DNA of 12,367 nucleotides from Pseudomonadota bacterium (GCA_023453655.1 JAEXTE010000025.1:1-12367); one strand, 5' to 3'. Positions 1 through 8,094 are shown, numbered from the stretch's first letter. Notes: generated by a model not told the origin, from the sequence alone. Made by a program: numbers and translations.

Positions 1-864
<864 letters not shown>

Positions 865-1048
865 GTCCAGGTCGCCGCGCGCTCCGGCACGCGGCGGTCC
901 GGGGTCCGCTGCGGCGGATCCCGCCAGGCGCGGTGGGGCAGGGCCCCGCCGTGCCGCAAGCCCCCGGTGGGCAGGCCCTTTCCGGGGTGCGAAGGGGCAG
1001 GGCGGCGACGCCGAGTCCCCGGCTCGCGGCAAAGATGCGGAAAAGCGC
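865..1048 (+). other. Noncoding spacer after tuf, rich in GC hairpins
   Basis: No credible gene is seen here; short open frames lack ribosome sites and look like shadows. The stretch holds several inverted repeats: CGCCGCG (873-879) with CGCGGCG (890-896), a 12-bp stem at 927-955, and CCCCGG (962-967) with CCGGGG (982-987). None is followed by a T-run. They may mark the tuf mRNA 3' end, through Rho-dependent termination or 3' trimming, but that is inferred. Confidence 0.6.
927..955 (+). terminator. Strong hairpin downstream of tuf, possible transcript 3' end
   Basis: Bases 927-938 pair with 944-955 as a continuous 12-bp stem, including two G-T wobbles, around a 5-nt loop. No T-tract follows, so this is not a canonical intrinsic terminator. 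It could act as a Rho-associated end or a 3' stability element. Confidence 0.4.
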
Positions 1049-1077
1049 TTGCATCTGCCGCGTGAAGCTTTCATAAT
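1049..1077 (+). promoter_or_regulatory. Predicted sigma70 promoter of the S10 operon
   Basis: The -35 element is TTGCAT (1049-1054) and the -10 element CATAAT (1072-1077), which matches the consensus at five of six positions. The spacer is exactly 17 bp. Transcription would start near 1083-1085, giving an untranslated leader of about 313 nt before rpsJ. The local AT-rich dip in very GC-rich DNA supports the call. It is the only good promoter candidate between tuf and rpsJ. Confidence 0.72.
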
Positions 1078-1083
1078 GTTGGA

Positions 1084-1396
1084 CTCACCGCAGCCGAGTC
1101 TGTCAGGGCGGCTGCGGAACCGCGAAATGAGGGGCAGGAAGCGCCTCGTTTTCGCCAGACAGGGATCTTGTCGCGTGGCAGGTGCTCCGCCCGTTCCGGA
1201 GGTTTCCGGGACACATAGGCGGGGCGTTTCGGCACGCTTGTGATCCAGGTCTGGGCGGATCGGGCAACCGGTCTGCCCTGCTTTTTTGTTCTTCCCAGGC
1301 GTCCGGGCGTGGTTGGTCCGGGAGTCGGGGCCCCGATACGGGGTCCGGCGCACACAGCCGTCGGGCCTGTCGCTCTTTCAACGAAGGAATTCCGTC
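1084..1396 (+). promoter_or_regulatory. Structured 5' leader of the S10 operon mRNA
   Basis: This noncoding stretch of about 313 nt runs between the predicted start of transcription and rpsJ. It contains a chain of inverted repeats: CCGCAGCC (1088-1095) with GGCTGCGG (1110-1117); a stem at 1129-1135/1141-1147 with one mismatch, followed by TTTT; CTCCG (1185-1189) with CGGAG (1197-1201); the terminator-like hairpin at 1253-1278; and a stem at 1328-1335/1339-1346. The rpsJ ribosome site AAGGAA follows in open sequence at 1384-1389. In E. coli the S10 leader is also hairpin-rich and mediates feedback by L4. Equivalent control here is inferred from layout, not sequence identity. Confidence 0.6.
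1253..1290 (+). terminator. Terminator-like hairpin (candidate attenuator) in the S10 leader
   Basis: GGGCGGATCGG (1253-1263) pairs with CCGGTCTGCCC (1268-1278) over 11 bp, including two wobbles, closed by a GCAA tetraloop of the GNRA type. TGC and six T residues (1282-1287) follow, then GTTCTT. This is the form of an intrinsic terminator, placed about 170-205 nt into the leader and 107 nt before the rpsJ start. Because the essential operon must be transcribed past it, it is best read as a conditional attenuator. The alternative is that it terminates tuf read-through, but it lies downstream of the predicted S10 promoter. Confidence 0.8.
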
Positions 1397-1708
1397 ATGG
1401 CGGACCAGAAAATCCGGATCCGGCTCAAGGCGTTCGATCACAGGCTGATCGACCGTTCGGCCAGCGAGATCGTCGAAACGGCCAAGCGGACCGGCGCGCA
1501 GGTGCGCGGCCCGATCCCGCTGCCCACCAAGATCGAACGCTACACCGTGCTGACCTCGCCGCACGTCGACAAGGACGCGCGCGACCAGTACGAAACCCGC
1601 ACGCACAAGCGCGTGCTCGACATCGTCGACCCCAACGACAAGACCGTGGACGCGCTGATGAAGCTCGAGCTCGCGGCTGGCGTCGACGTCCAGATCAAGC
1701 TGACCTGA
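1397..1708 (+). CDS. rpsJ: 30S ribosomal protein S10 (NusE)
   Basis: S10 is a head protein of the 30S subunit. As NusE it also pairs with NusB in transcription antitermination. The 103 residues equal the E. coli length and align without gaps, with family stretches [14 protein letters not shown] near the start, [18 protein letters not shown] (about residues 26-43), the [13 protein letters not shown] loop (about 53-65) and [11 protein letters not shown] at the end. An AAGGAA ribosome site lies 7 nt before the ATG. It is the first gene of the operon after the long leader, and rplC follows 11 nt later. A frame extension upstream is possible but would run through the leader hairpins and is rejected. 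Confidence 0.98.
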   Translation: MADQKIRIRLKAFDHRLIDRSASEIVETAKRTGAQVRGPIPLPTKIERYTVLTSPHVDKDARDQYETRTHKRVLDIVDPNDKTVDALMKLELAAGVDVQIKLT

Positions 1709-1719
1709 GGCCCCGAACC

Positions 1720-2373
1720 ATGACCGCGAAGATCCATTCGTTGGGCATCGTCGGCCGCAAGGCCGGCATGAGCCGCGTATTCACCGAGGACGGCAAGTCC
1801 GTCCCCGTCACCCTGATCGAAGCTACCCCGAACCGCATCACCCAGGTGAAGACGGTCGAGACCGACGGCTACAGCGCCGTGCAGGTCACCGTGGGCGTCA
1901 AGCGCGCTTCGCTGCTCACCAAGCCCGAAGCCGGCCACCTGGCCAAGGCCAAGGTCGAGGCCGGTCGCGGCCTGTGGGAGCTGCGCGTGGCCGACGACAA
2001 GGTCGCCGACTTCCAGGTCGGCGGCGAGATCAAGGCCGACATCTTCGAAGTCGGCCAGATCGTCGACGTCCAGGGCGTCACCAAGGGCAAGGGCTTCCAG
2101 GGCACCATCAAGCGCTGGAACTTCAAGATGGGCGACGCGACGCACGGCAACTCGCTGTCGCACCGCGCCCCCGGCTCGATCGGCCAGCGCCAGACCCCGG
2201 GTCGCGTGTTCCCGGGCAAGAAGATGTCGGGCCACATGGGCGCCGAGACCCAGACCACGCAGCGCCTGCAGGTGGTCAAGGTCGACGCCGAGCGCGGCCT
2301 GATCGCCGTCAAGGGCGCGGTCCCCGGTGCGCCGGGCGGCGACGTCATCGTGCGTCCCTCGAGCAAGGCATAA
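1720..2373 (+). CDS. rplC: 50S ribosomal protein L3
   Basis: L3 is an early-assembling 23S rRNA-binding protein whose long loop reaches the peptidyl transferase centre. The 217-residue protein has the expected [11 protein letters not shown] start region, the [15 protein letters not shown] segment (about 121-135) and [23 protein letters not shown] (about 152-174, split here only for reference). The GQxQTPG part (155-161) is the site of PrmB glutamine methylation in E. coli. The start chosen adds about six residues (MTAKIH) to the E. coli form. This suits a GAGG motif some 9 nt upstream and matches my memory of xanthomonad L3. A TTG at 1741 is the alternative, but it has no ribosome site. Confidence 0.97.
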   Translation: MTAKIHSLGIVGRKAGMSRVFTEDGKSVPVTLIEATPNRITQVKTVETDGYSAVQVTVGVKRASLLTKPEAGHLAKAKVEAGRGLWELRVADDKVADFQVGGEIKADIFEVGQIVDVQGVTKGKGFQGTIKRWNFKMGDATHGNSLSHRAPGSIGQRQTPGRVFPGKKMSGHMGAETQTTQRLQVVKVDAERGLIAVKGAVPGAPGGDVIVRPSSKA

Positions 2374-2385
2374 GGAGAGATGACG

Positions 2386-2991
2386 ATGGAACTCGCCATC
2401 AACGGTAGCAACAGCAAACTGTCCGTCTCCGACGCGATCTTCGGCCGCGAGTTCAGCGAGGACCTGGTCCACCAGGTCGTCGTTGCCTACCGCAACGCCG
2501 GTCGCGCCGGCACCAAGGCGCAGAAGACCCGCGCCGAAGTCAACGGCACCACCAAGAAGTCCAAGAAGCAGAAGGGCGGCGGCGCGCGGCATGGCGCCCT
2601 GACGGCCCCGATCTTCGTCGGCGGCGGCGTGACCTTCGCGGCCAAGCCGCGCAGCTTCGCGCAGAAGGTCAACCGCAAGCAGTATCGCGCCGCGATCGCG
2701 GTGATCCTGTCCGAGCTCAACCGCCAGGGCCGCATCACGGTCGTCGAGTCGTTCGACATCGACGCGCCGAAGACCTCGGGCCTGGTCGCCAAGCTCAAGG
2801 ATTTCGACCTGGGCAAGCGCCCGCTGATCGTCACCGAGGACGCCTCGGAGAACCTGTACCTGTCGGCGCGCAACCTGCCGTACGTCCAGGTGCGCGACGT
2901 CCAGGGCCTGGACCCGGTCGCACTGGTCGGCGCGGACAGCGTGCTGGTCACCACCGAAGCGGTGAAGAAGATCGAGGAGTGGCTGGCATGA
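2386..2991 (+). CDS. rplD: 50S ribosomal protein L4
   Basis: L4 binds 23S rRNA, and its loop lines the narrowest part of the exit tunnel. In E. coli it also represses its own operon through the S10 leader. The second of two nearby ATGs is chosen: AGGAG (2373-2377) lies 8 nt from it but only 2 nt from the ATG at 2380, and the 201 residues that result equal the E. coli length. Hallmarks are [27 protein letters not shown] (45-52) and [11 protein letters not shown]. The tunnel loop is unusual: residues 57-70 read [14 protein letters not shown] in place of the common KKPWRQKGTGRARSG, with one residue fewer. Its stop overlaps the rplW start by 4 nt (ATGA), implying coupled translation. Confidence 0.97.
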   Translation: MELAINGSNSKLSVSDAIFGREFSEDLVHQVVVAYRNAGRAGTKAQKTRAEVNGTTKKSKKQKGGGARHGALTAPIFVGGGVTFAAKPRSFAQKVNRKQYRAAIAVILSELNRQGRITVVESFDIDAPKTSGLVAKLKDFDLGKRPLIVTEDASENLYLSARNLPYVQVRDVQGLDPVALVGADSVLVTTEAVKKIEEWLA

Positions 2992-3287
2992 ACGACGCCA
3001 AGCTCTATGAAGTGATCCGTGCGCCGCGCGTGTCCGAAAAGACCGCGCGCCTGCAGGAAGTATCCAACCAGTACGCTTTCGAAGTGGCGAAGGATGCGAC
3101 CAAGGCCGACATCAAGGCCGCGGTCGAGAAGCTCTTCGACGTCAAGGTGCAGGCTGTCAACGTGGTGAACGTGAAGGGCAAGAGCAAGTCCTTCCGTCAG
3201 CGCCAGGGCAGCCGTGGCAGCTGGCGCAAGGCGTACGTGACGCTGGCCGAAGGCCAGTCGATCGACGTGATCAACGCGACGGCCTGA
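2988..3287 (+). CDS. rplW: 50S ribosomal protein L23
   Basis: L23 sits at the tunnel exit and is the docking point for trigger factor, SRP and the Sec channel. The 99-residue protein shows the family start [18 protein letters not shown], then [19 protein letters not shown], the [18 protein letters not shown] strand and a positively charged loop with [21 protein letters not shown] (2974-2979) is 8 nt before the ATG, which favours this start over a GTG 9 nt upstream. The start codon overlaps the rplD stop as ATGA. Length and order agree with E. coli (100 residues). Confidence 0.97.
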   Translation: MNDAKLYEVIRAPRVSEKTARLQEVSNQYAFEVAKDATKADIKAAVEKLFDVKVQAVNVVNVKGKSKSFRQRQGSRGSWRKAYVTLAEGQSIDVINATA

Positions 3288-3297
3288 GGAAGCTCCC

Positions 3298-4125
3298 ATG
3301 CCATTGATGAAGTTCAAGCCCACGTCCCCCGGCCGCCGCAGCGCGGTCCGCGTGGTGACGCCCGACCTGCACAAGGGAGCCCCGCACGCGGCGCTCGTCG
3401 AGAAGCAGGGCAAGACCGGTGGCCGTAACCACCACGGCCGCATCACCACCCGTCACATGGGCGGTGGCCACAAGCAGCATTACCGCATCATCGACTTCAA
3501 GCGCGACAAGGAAGGCATCCCGGCGCGCGTCGAGCGGATCGAGTACGACCCCAACCGCACCGCGCACATCGCGCTGCTGTGCTATGTCGACGGCGAGCGC
3601 CGCTACATCATCGCGCCGAAGGGCCTGAAGGCCGGCGACCAGGTGATCGCGGGCAACGACGCCCCGATCAAGGCCGGCAACACCCTGCCGCTGCGCAACA
3701 TCCCGGTCGGCTCCACGGTGCACTGCATCGAGATGAAGCCGGGCAAGGGCGCGCAGATCGCCCGCGCCGCCGGCGCCGGCGTGCAGCTGGTGGCCCGCGA
3801 AGGCGTGTACGCGCTGATCCGCCTGCGTTCGGGCGAGATGCGCCGCGTGCCGGCCGAGTGCCGCGCCACGATCGGCGAGGTCGGCAACGTCGAGCACAAC
3901 CTCGAGAAGCTGGGCAAGGCCGGTGCCAAGCGCTGGCGCGGCGTCAAGCCGACCGTCCGCGGCGCGGCGATGAACCCGGTCGACCATCCGCACGGCGGTG
4001 GCGAGGCCAAGGCCGGCCAGGGCAACCCGCACCCGGTCACTCCGTGGGGCGTGCCGACCAAGGGCTACAAGACGCGCAAGAACAAGCGCACCCAGCAATT
4101 CATCGTGCGCGATCGCAGGAGTTAA
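3298..4125 (+). CDS. rplB: 50S ribosomal protein L2
   Basis: L2 is among the most conserved ribosomal proteins and is needed for subunit joining and peptidyl transferase activity. The 275 residues contain KPTSPGRR near the start, [20 protein letters not shown] (about 41-60), the RNA-binding core with [16 protein letters not shown] and NIPVGSTVH, the LRSGEMRRV segment, and [12 protein letters not shown] (225-236) with the conserved histidine known as His229 in E. coli. The stretch just after DHPHGGGE is about two residues longer than in E. coli. TGAGGA, made partly from the rplW stop, gives a ribosome site 7 nt before the ATG. Confidence 0.98.
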   Translation: MPLMKFKPTSPGRRSAVRVVTPDLHKGAPHAALVEKQGKTGGRNHHGRITTRHMGGGHKQHYRIIDFKRDKEGIPARVERIEYDPNRTAHIALLCYVDGERRYIIAPKGLKAGDQVIAGNDAPIKAGNTLPLRNIPVGSTVHCIEMKPGKGAQIARAAGAGVQLVAREGVYALIRLRSGEMRRVPAECRATIGEVGNVEHNLEKLGKAGAKRWRGVKPTVRGAAMNPVDHPHGGGEAKAGQGNPHPVTPWGVPTKGYKTRKNKRTQQFIVRDRRS

Positions 4126-4131
4126 TCGGCC

Positions 4132-4401
4132 ATGGCACGTTCACTGAAGAAGGGTCCGTTCGTGGACCACCATCTGATCAAGAAGGTGGAAGCGGCGGGC
4201 AACACCAAGAAGCCGATCAAGACCTGGTCGCGCCGTTCGATGATCCTGCCGGAAATGGTGGGCTTCACGATCGCCGTCCACAACGGCAAGAACCATGTCC
4301 CGGTGCTGGTCAACGAGAACATGGTCGGCCACAAGCTCGGCGAATTCGCGCTCACCCGGACCTTCAAGGGTCACGGCGGCGACAAGAAGTCGGGCAGGTA
4401 A
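4132..4401 (+). CDS. rpsS: 30S ribosomal protein S19
   Basis: S19 lies in the head of the 30S subunit with S13 and contacts the A-site tRNA region and the intersubunit bridge. The 89-residue protein starts [18 protein letters not shown] and has the signature stretches [29 protein letters not shown] and [15 protein letters not shown]. The C-terminus [10 protein letters not shown] is about three residues shorter than in E. coli. AGGAG (4117-4121) lies 10 nt before the start and overlaps the rplB 3' end. The next gene begins 10 nt after the stop. Confidence 0.97.
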   Translation: MARSLKKGPFVDHHLIKKVEAAGNTKKPIKTWSRRSMILPEMVGFTIAVHNGKNHVPVLVNENMVGHKLGEFALTRTFKGHGGDKKSGR

Positions 4402-4411
4402 GGAGCGCACG

Positions 4412-4804
4412 ATGGACAAGGCAACACGAGCCAAGCACGAAGAAGCCAAGCGCGCGCGCTCCGAGATCAACAAGCGGACCGCCGTGCTGCGCACGGCCCG
4501 CATCTCGCCGCAGAAGGCGCGCCTGGTCGCCGACCAGGTCCGCGGCCTGCCGGCCGAGCGTGCGGTCAGCCTGCTCAAGTTCTCGGACAAGAAGGCGGCG
4601 CACCTGATCAAGAAGCTGGTCGAGTCGGCGATCGCCAACGCGGAGAACAACGCAGGCGCCGACATCGACGAGCTGAAGATCGCCACGATCACCGTCGACG
4701 AAGGTCCGCTGCTGAAGCGCTTCATGGCGCGCGCCAAGGGCCGCGGCACGCGCATCCTCAAGCGCACCAGCCACATCACCGTCGTCGTGGGAGAGGGCAA
4801 GTAA
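4412..4804 (+). CDS. rplV: 50S ribosomal protein L22 with N-terminal extension
   Basis: L22 binds 23S rRNA, and its beta-hairpin forms the exit-tunnel constriction with L4. The core has [20 protein letters not shown] (about 26-45), [41 protein letters not shown] (tunnel hairpin) and [13 protein letters not shown]. The protein is 130 residues against 110 in E. coli. The extra part is a charged N-terminus of about 20 residues with [16 protein letters not shown]. The ATG is supported by AAGGAG (4400-4405) at 6 nt. No other ATG precedes the core, and an internal GTG lacks a ribosome site, so I take the extension as real. Confidence 0.95.
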   Translation: MDKATRAKHEEAKRARSEINKRTAVLRTARISPQKARLVADQVRGLPAERAVSLLKFSDKKAAHLIKKLVESAIANAENNAGADIDELKIATITVDEGPLLKRFMARAKGRGTRILKRTSHITVVVGEGK

Positions 4805-4805
4805 T

Positions 4806-5555
4806 ATGGGTCACAAAGTTCATCCCACCGGCATCCGCCTCGGCATCGCCAAGGACTGGAACTCCAAGTGGTACGCCGGCAAGAAGGAATACGCCGGCTA
4901 CCTGGCCGCCGACCTCAAGGTCCGCGACATGCTGCGCAAGCGGCTCGCCGCGGCCGGCATCAGCAAGATCCTGATCGAGCGTCCTGCCAAGACGGCGCGC
5001 GTGACGATCCACACCGCCCGCCCGGGCGTGGTGATCGGCAAGCGCGGCGAGGACATCGAGAAGCTGCGCAAGGACGTCAGCGAGATGATGGGCGTTCCCG
5101 CCCACATCAACGTGACCGAGGTGCGCAAGCCCGAACTCGACGCGCAGCTGGTCGCCGAGTCGATCGCGCAGCAGCTGGAGCGCCGCATCATGTTCCGCCG
5201 CGCGATGAAGCGCGCGGTCGGCAACGCGATGCGCCTGGGCGCGCTGGGCATCAAGGTCAACGTCGCCGGCCGCCTCAACGGCGCCGAGATCGCGCGTTCG
5301 GAGTGGTACCGCGAGGGTCGCGTGCCGCTGCACACGCTGCGCGCCGACGTCGACTACGGCTTCGCCGAGGCCAAGACGACCTACGGGATCATCGGCATCA
5401 AGACCTGGATCTACAAGGGCGAAATCTTCGATTTCAGCCAGGTGGGCCAGGAGAAGCAGGACGACTCGCCGCGTGGCGAGCGTGGCGACCGCGGCGACCG
5501 TGAGCGTCCGCGCGGACCGCGCCGCGACCGTGGCGACCGCGAGGCGAGGGACTAA
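4806..5555 (+). CDS. rpsC: 30S ribosomal protein S3 with arginine/aspartate-rich C-terminal tail
   Basis: S3 forms part of the mRNA entry channel with S4 and S5 and contributes to mRNA unwinding. The 249 residues begin [15 protein letters not shown] type II KH domain carries [10 protein letters not shown], with the GKRG loop at 78-81. The conserved R131, R132 and K135 fall in [14 protein letters not shown], and the C-terminal domain shows [22 protein letters not shown]. From about residue 223 the protein ends in a low-complexity tail with three RGD triplets plus RGE and RPRGP, about 16 residues beyond the E. coli length. GGAGAGGG near 4790-4797 is the ribosome site. The start lies 1 nt after the rplV stop. 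Confidence 0.97.
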   Translation: MGHKVHPTGIRLGIAKDWNSKWYAGKKEYAGYLAADLKVRDMLRKRLAAAGISKILIERPAKTARVTIHTARPGVVIGKRGEDIEKLRKDVSEMMGVPAHINVTEVRKPELDAQLVAESIAQQLERRIMFRRAMKRAVGNAMRLGALGIKVNVAGRLNGAEIARSEWYREGRVPLHTLRADVDYGFAEAKTTYGIIGIKTWIYKGEIFDFSQVGQEKQDDSPRGERGDRGDRERPRGPRRDRGDREARD

Positions 5556-5558
5556 GTC

Positions 5559-5972
5559 ATGTTGCAACCCAAGCGAACCAAATACCGCAAGATGCACAAG
5601 GGCCGCAACGACGGCCTGGCGTGGAGCGGCAACGCCGTCAGCTTCGGCGAGTACGGCCTCAAGGCCACCGCGACCGGCCAGCTGACCGCGCGCCAGATCG
5701 AGGCCGGCCGCCGCTCGATCAGCCGCCACGTCAAGCGCGGCGGCAAGATGTGGATCCGCGTGTTCCCCGACAAGCCGATCACCAAGAAGCCGATCGAAGT
5801 GCGAATGGGCTCGGGCAAGGGCTCGGTGGAGTACTGGGTCGCGCAGATCCAGCCCGGCCGCATGATCTACGAGATCGAGGGCGTGAGCGAGGACGTGGCG
5901 CGCGAGGCGTTCCGCCTGGCCGCGGCCAAGCTCTCGGTGACCACCACTTTCGTGACCCGGACGGTGCGCTGA
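5559..5972 (+). CDS. rplP: 50S ribosomal protein L16
   Basis: L16 organises the A-site and elbow contacts of tRNA on the 50S subunit. The 137 residues start [19 protein letters not shown] and continue with [35 protein letters not shown] and [15 protein letters not shown]. Arg82 in VRMGSGKG corresponds to the arginine hydroxylated by YcfD in E. coli (Arg81); whether that happens here is unknown. GAGGG (5546-5550) lies 8 nt before the ATG, inside the rpsC 3' end. The stop overlaps the rpmC start by one base (TGATG), so translation is likely coupled. Confidence 0.98.
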   Translation: MLQPKRTKYRKMHKGRNDGLAWSGNAVSFGEYGLKATATGQLTARQIEAGRRSISRHVKRGGKMWIRVFPDKPITKKPIEVRMGSGKGSVEYWVAQIQPGRMIYEIEGVSEDVAREAFRLAAAKLSVTTTFVTRTVR

Positions 5973-6160
5973 TGGCGACGACGAAGGAACTGCGCGGCAA
6001 GTCCGCGGACGAGCTGCAGAGCCACCTGGTGGAGCTGCAGAAGGAGCGGTTCGCCCTGCGCATGCAGAAGGCGACCGGCCAGCTGACCAAGACCCACGAG
6101 GCGCGTCGCGTGCGTCGTGAGATCGCGCGCGTCAACACGCTGCTGTCGGCGAAGAAGTAA
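5972..6160 (+). CDS. rpmC: 50S ribosomal protein L29
   Basis: L29 is a small helical protein beside L23 at the tunnel exit. The 62 residues (E. coli 63) show the two-helix pattern, with [21 protein letters not shown] in the first half and [11 protein letters not shown], then [18 protein letters not shown]. The ATG shares its A with the rplP stop. There is no clear Shine-Dalgarno sequence, so termination-reinitiation from rplP is the likely mode of start. Gene order is standard. Confidence 0.96.
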   Translation: MATTKELRGKSADELQSHLVELQKERFALRMQKATGQLTKTHEARRVRREIARVNTLLSAKK

Positions 6161-6171
6161 GGCATACGACC

Positions 6172-6435
6172 ATGAACAACAGCGAAAAGAAGCAGAACAC
6201 GGTCCAGGGCCGCGTGGTCAGCGACAAGATGGACAAGACGGTCACCGTCCTGGTCGAGCGCAACGTCAAGCACGCGCTGTACGGCAAGTACATCCGTCGC
6301 TCGACCAAGCTGCACGCCCACGACGCCGACAACACCGCGAAGGAAGGCGACATCGTCCGCCTCGTGGAAGTGGCCCCGATCTCGAAGACCAAGAACTGGC
6401 GCGTGGTCGAGATCGTCGCCCGCGCGGCCGAATAA
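6172..6435 (+). CDS. rpsQ: 30S ribosomal protein S17
   Basis: S17 is a primary 16S rRNA-binding protein of the 30S body with an OB fold. The 87 residues contain [20 protein letters not shown], the conserved [16 protein letters not shown] loop (about 43-58) and [24 protein letters not shown]. Length is close to E. coli (84). TAAGG, formed at the rpmC stop, lies about 9 nt before the ATG. It closes the canonical S10 operon gene set, although no terminator is seen before rplN. Confidence 0.97.
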   Translation: MNNSEKKQNTVQGRVVSDKMDKTVTVLVERNVKHALYGKYIRRSTKLHAHDADNTAKEGDIVRLVEVAPISKTKNWRVVEIVARAAE

Positions 6436-6450
6436 CGGAGGACGCTTCCC

Positions 6451-6819
6451 ATGATCCAGATGCAGAGCCACCTCGACGTGGCCGACAACTCCGGCGCCAA
6501 GGAAGTGATGTGCATCAAGGTGCTCGGCGGCTCCAAGCGCCGTTACGCCGCGATCGGCGACATCATCAAGGTTTCGGTCAAGGACGCGATCCCGCGCGGC
6601 AAGGTCAAGAAGGGCGAGGTCTACGACGCCGTCGTGGTGCGCACCCGCAAGGGCGTGCGCCGTCCCGACGGTTCGCTGATCCGCTTCGACGGCAACGCCG
6701 CGGTGTTGCTCAACAACAAGCAGGAGCCGATCGGCACCCGCATCTTCGGGCCTGTGACCCGCGAGCTGCGTACCGAGAAGTTCATGAAGATCGTCTCGCT
6801 CGCTCCCGAAGTGCTGTGA
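6451..6819 (+). CDS. rplN: 50S ribosomal protein L14
   Basis: L14 lies at the subunit interface, forming intersubunit bridges and binding the silencing factor RsfS in many bacteria. The 122 residues carry the family signatures [18 protein letters not shown] (about 10-27), [39 protein letters not shown] and the ending [30 protein letters not shown] (6437-6442) lies 8 nt before the ATG. In E. coli this gene starts the spc operon. Here only 15 nt separate it from rpsQ and no promoter or terminator is visible, so it is probably read through from S10. Confidence 0.98.
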   Translation: MIQMQSHLDVADNSGAKEVMCIKVLGGSKRRYAAIGDIIKVSVKDAIPRGKVKKGEVYDAVVVRTRKGVRRPDGSLIRFDGNAAVLLNNKQEPIGTRIFGPVTRELRTEKFMKIVSLAPEVL

Positions 6820-6837
6820 GCGGAGAGGACAAAGACC

Positions 6838-7149
6838 ATGGCTAATCGAATCAAGAAGGGCGACCAGGTGGTCGTCATCGCGGGCCGCGACAAGGGCAAG
6901 ACCGGCGACGTGGTGCGCGTGCTCGGCGACAAGGTCGTCGTGTCGAACATCAACATCGTCAAGCGCCACACCAAGCCCAACCCCCAGGCCGGCCAGCCCG
7001 GCGGCGTGATCGAGCGCGAGTCGCCGATCCACGTGTCGAACGTGATGCTGTTCAACCCTGCCACCGGCAAGGGCGAGCGCGTCGGTACCAAGGTGCTCGA
7101 GGATGGACGGCGGCTGCGCGTGTTCCGCTCGAGTGGCGAGGCGGTCTGA
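6838..7149 (+). CDS. rplX: 50S ribosomal protein L24
   Basis: L24 is an assembly-initiator protein of the 50S subunit near the tunnel exit. The 103 residues hold a KOW motif at the N-terminus ([20 protein letters not shown]), then [27 protein letters not shown] and [23 protein letters not shown] ribosome site (6822-6829) lies 8 nt before the ATG. Length is as in E. coli (104). The following 32-nt gap contains the rplE ribosome site. In E. coli this junction is where S8 binds to repress the spc operon, but I could not recognise such a structure here. Confidence 0.97.
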   Translation: MANRIKKGDQVVVIAGRDKGKTGDVVRVLGDKVVVSNINIVKRHTKPNPQAGQPGGVIERESPIHVSNVMLFNPATGKGERVGTKVLEDGRRLRVFRSSGEAV

Positions 7150-7181
7150 CAAGACCCGCCTGATCCCCAGGAAAGAAGACA

Positions 7182-7724
7182 ATGACGACCCGTCTGGAAA
7201 AGTTCTACAAGGATGAAGTTGTTCCGAAGCTGATGCAGCAATTCGGCTACGACAACATCATGCAGGTCCCGCGCCTGACCAAGATCACGCTCAACATGGG
7301 CGTGGGCGAGGCCGCGGCCAACAAGAAGATCCTCGAGAACGCGACCGCCGACATGGCGAAGATCAGCGGCCAGAAGCCGCTGGTGACCAAGTCGCGCATC
7401 TCGGTGGCCTCGTTCAAGATCCGCGACGGTTGGCCGATCGGCTGCAAGGTCACCCTGCGCCGCGCGAAGATGTACGAGTTCCTCGACCGCCTGGTCAACG
7501 TCTCGCTGCCGCGCGTGCGCGACTTCCGCGGCGTGTCGGCGCGTTCGTTCGACGGCCGCGGCAACTACAACATGGGCGTCAAGGAACAGATCATCTTCCC
7601 GGAGATCGATTTCGACCAGGTGGACGCGGTGCGCGGCATGGACATCGCCATCACCACCACGGCCAAGACCAACGCCGAAGCCAAGGCCCTGCTCGAGGCC
7701 TTCCGCTTCCCGTTCCGCAACTGA
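7182..7724 (+). CDS. rplE: 50S ribosomal protein L5
   Basis: L5 binds 5S rRNA with L18 in the central protuberance and touches the P-site tRNA. The 180 residues contain [43 protein letters not shown] (described in two parts), [10 protein letters not shown], the [21 protein letters not shown] region and the ending [17 protein letters not shown] (7169-7172) lies 9 nt before the ATG. Length is within one residue of E. coli. The rpsN start follows the stop by 10 nt. Confidence 0.98.
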   Translation: MTTRLEKFYKDEVVPKLMQQFGYDNIMQVPRLTKITLNMGVGEAAANKKILENATADMAKISGQKPLVTKSRISVASFKIRDGWPIGCKVTLRRAKMYEFLDRLVNVSLPRVRDFRGVSARSFDGRGNYNMGVKEQIIFPEIDFDQVDAVRGMDIAITTTAKTNAEAKALLEAFRFPFRN

Positions 7725-7734
7725 GGAAACAGAT

Positions 7735-8040
7735 ATGGCGAAGACCTCCATGGTCAACCGCGAGGCCAAGCGTGCCAAGCTGGTGAAGAAGCACGCCGCC
7801 AAGCGCGCCGAGCTGAAGAAGATCGTCTCCAGCCAGACGGCGAGCTACGAGGAGAAGATCGAGGCCGCGACCAGGCTGCAGAAGCTGCCGCGCGATTCGT
7901 CGGCTTCGCGCCAGACGACCCGCTGCGCGATGAGCGGCCGTCCCCGTGGCGTCTACAGCAAGTTCGGCCTCGGCCGCAACATGCTGCGCCAGGCCACGAT
8001 GCGCGGCGACGTGCCGGGCCTGCGCAAGGCCAGCTGGTAA
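7735..8040 (+). CDS. rpsN: 30S ribosomal protein S14, zinc-free (C-) form
   Basis: S14 belongs to the head of the 30S subunit, near S3 and S10. The 101-residue length equals E. coli. The CxxC pairs of the short zinc-binding form are absent: only one cysteine occurs, in [12 protein letters not shown]. This places it in the long zinc-independent class. Hallmarks are [14 protein letters not shown] (about 51-64), [13 protein letters not shown] and the ending [16 protein letters not shown] at 7724-7727 lies 7 nt before the ATG. It is followed by an unusual 211-nt noncoding break. Confidence 0.97.
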   Translation: MAKTSMVNREAKRAKLVKKHAAKRAELKKIVSSQTASYEEKIEAATRLQKLPRDSSASRQTTRCAMSGRPRGVYSKFGLGRNMLRQATMRGDVPGLRKASW

Positions 8041-8047
8041 GCCCGAC

Positions 8048-8069
8048 CTTGCCCGCCACGGCGGGCAGG
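8048..8069 (+). terminator. Hairpin after rpsN, possible termination or processing site
   Basis: CTTGCCCGC (8048-8056) pairs with GCGGGCAGG (8061-8069) over 9 bp, including one wobble, around a CACG loop. No T-run follows. The first arm CTTGCCCGC recurs exactly at 8149-8157. Placed directly after rpsN, it may slow transcription or protect an mRNA end; function is inferred. Confidence 0.4.
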
Positions 8070-8074
8070 CGCCA

Positions 8075-8094
8075 CCGCGGCGGCCGCGCCGCGG
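8075..8094 (+). terminator. Perfect GC hairpin between rpsN and rpsH
   Basis: CCGCGGCG (8075-8082) and CGCCGCGG (8087-8094) form an exact 8-bp inverted repeat with a GCCG loop. It lies 5 nt after the previous hairpin and also lacks a T-run. The pair looks like a tandem stop or processing barrier, but GC-rich intergenic DNA can form such stems by chance. Confidence 0.35.

Noticed and set aside
1077..1243. Possible leader peptide starting at ATG 1077 in the S10 upstream region
   Set aside because: The ATG overlaps the predicted -10 element and lies upstream of the predicted transcription start. No ribosome site and no regulatory codon run were found.
1240..1719. Upstream in-frame extension of rplC through rpsJ
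   Set aside because: It would overlap the whole rpsJ gene and the attenuator. L3 length and family start support the ATG at 1720.
1540..2592. Minus-strand open frame of 350 codons opposite rpsJ-rplD
   Set aside because: Leu/Asp/Ala-rich translation with no motif; opposite well-conserved genes.
7150..7181. S8 repressor site at the rplX-rplE junction as in E. coli
   Set aside because: The 32-nt gap shows no evident helix 21-like structure by eye, and I could not fold the wider region, so no site is claimed.
5779..7182. Minus-strand open frame of 467 codons opposite rplP-rplX
   Set aside because: It crosses five confirmed ribosomal protein genes and their ribosome sites; low-complexity composition marks it as a shadow.
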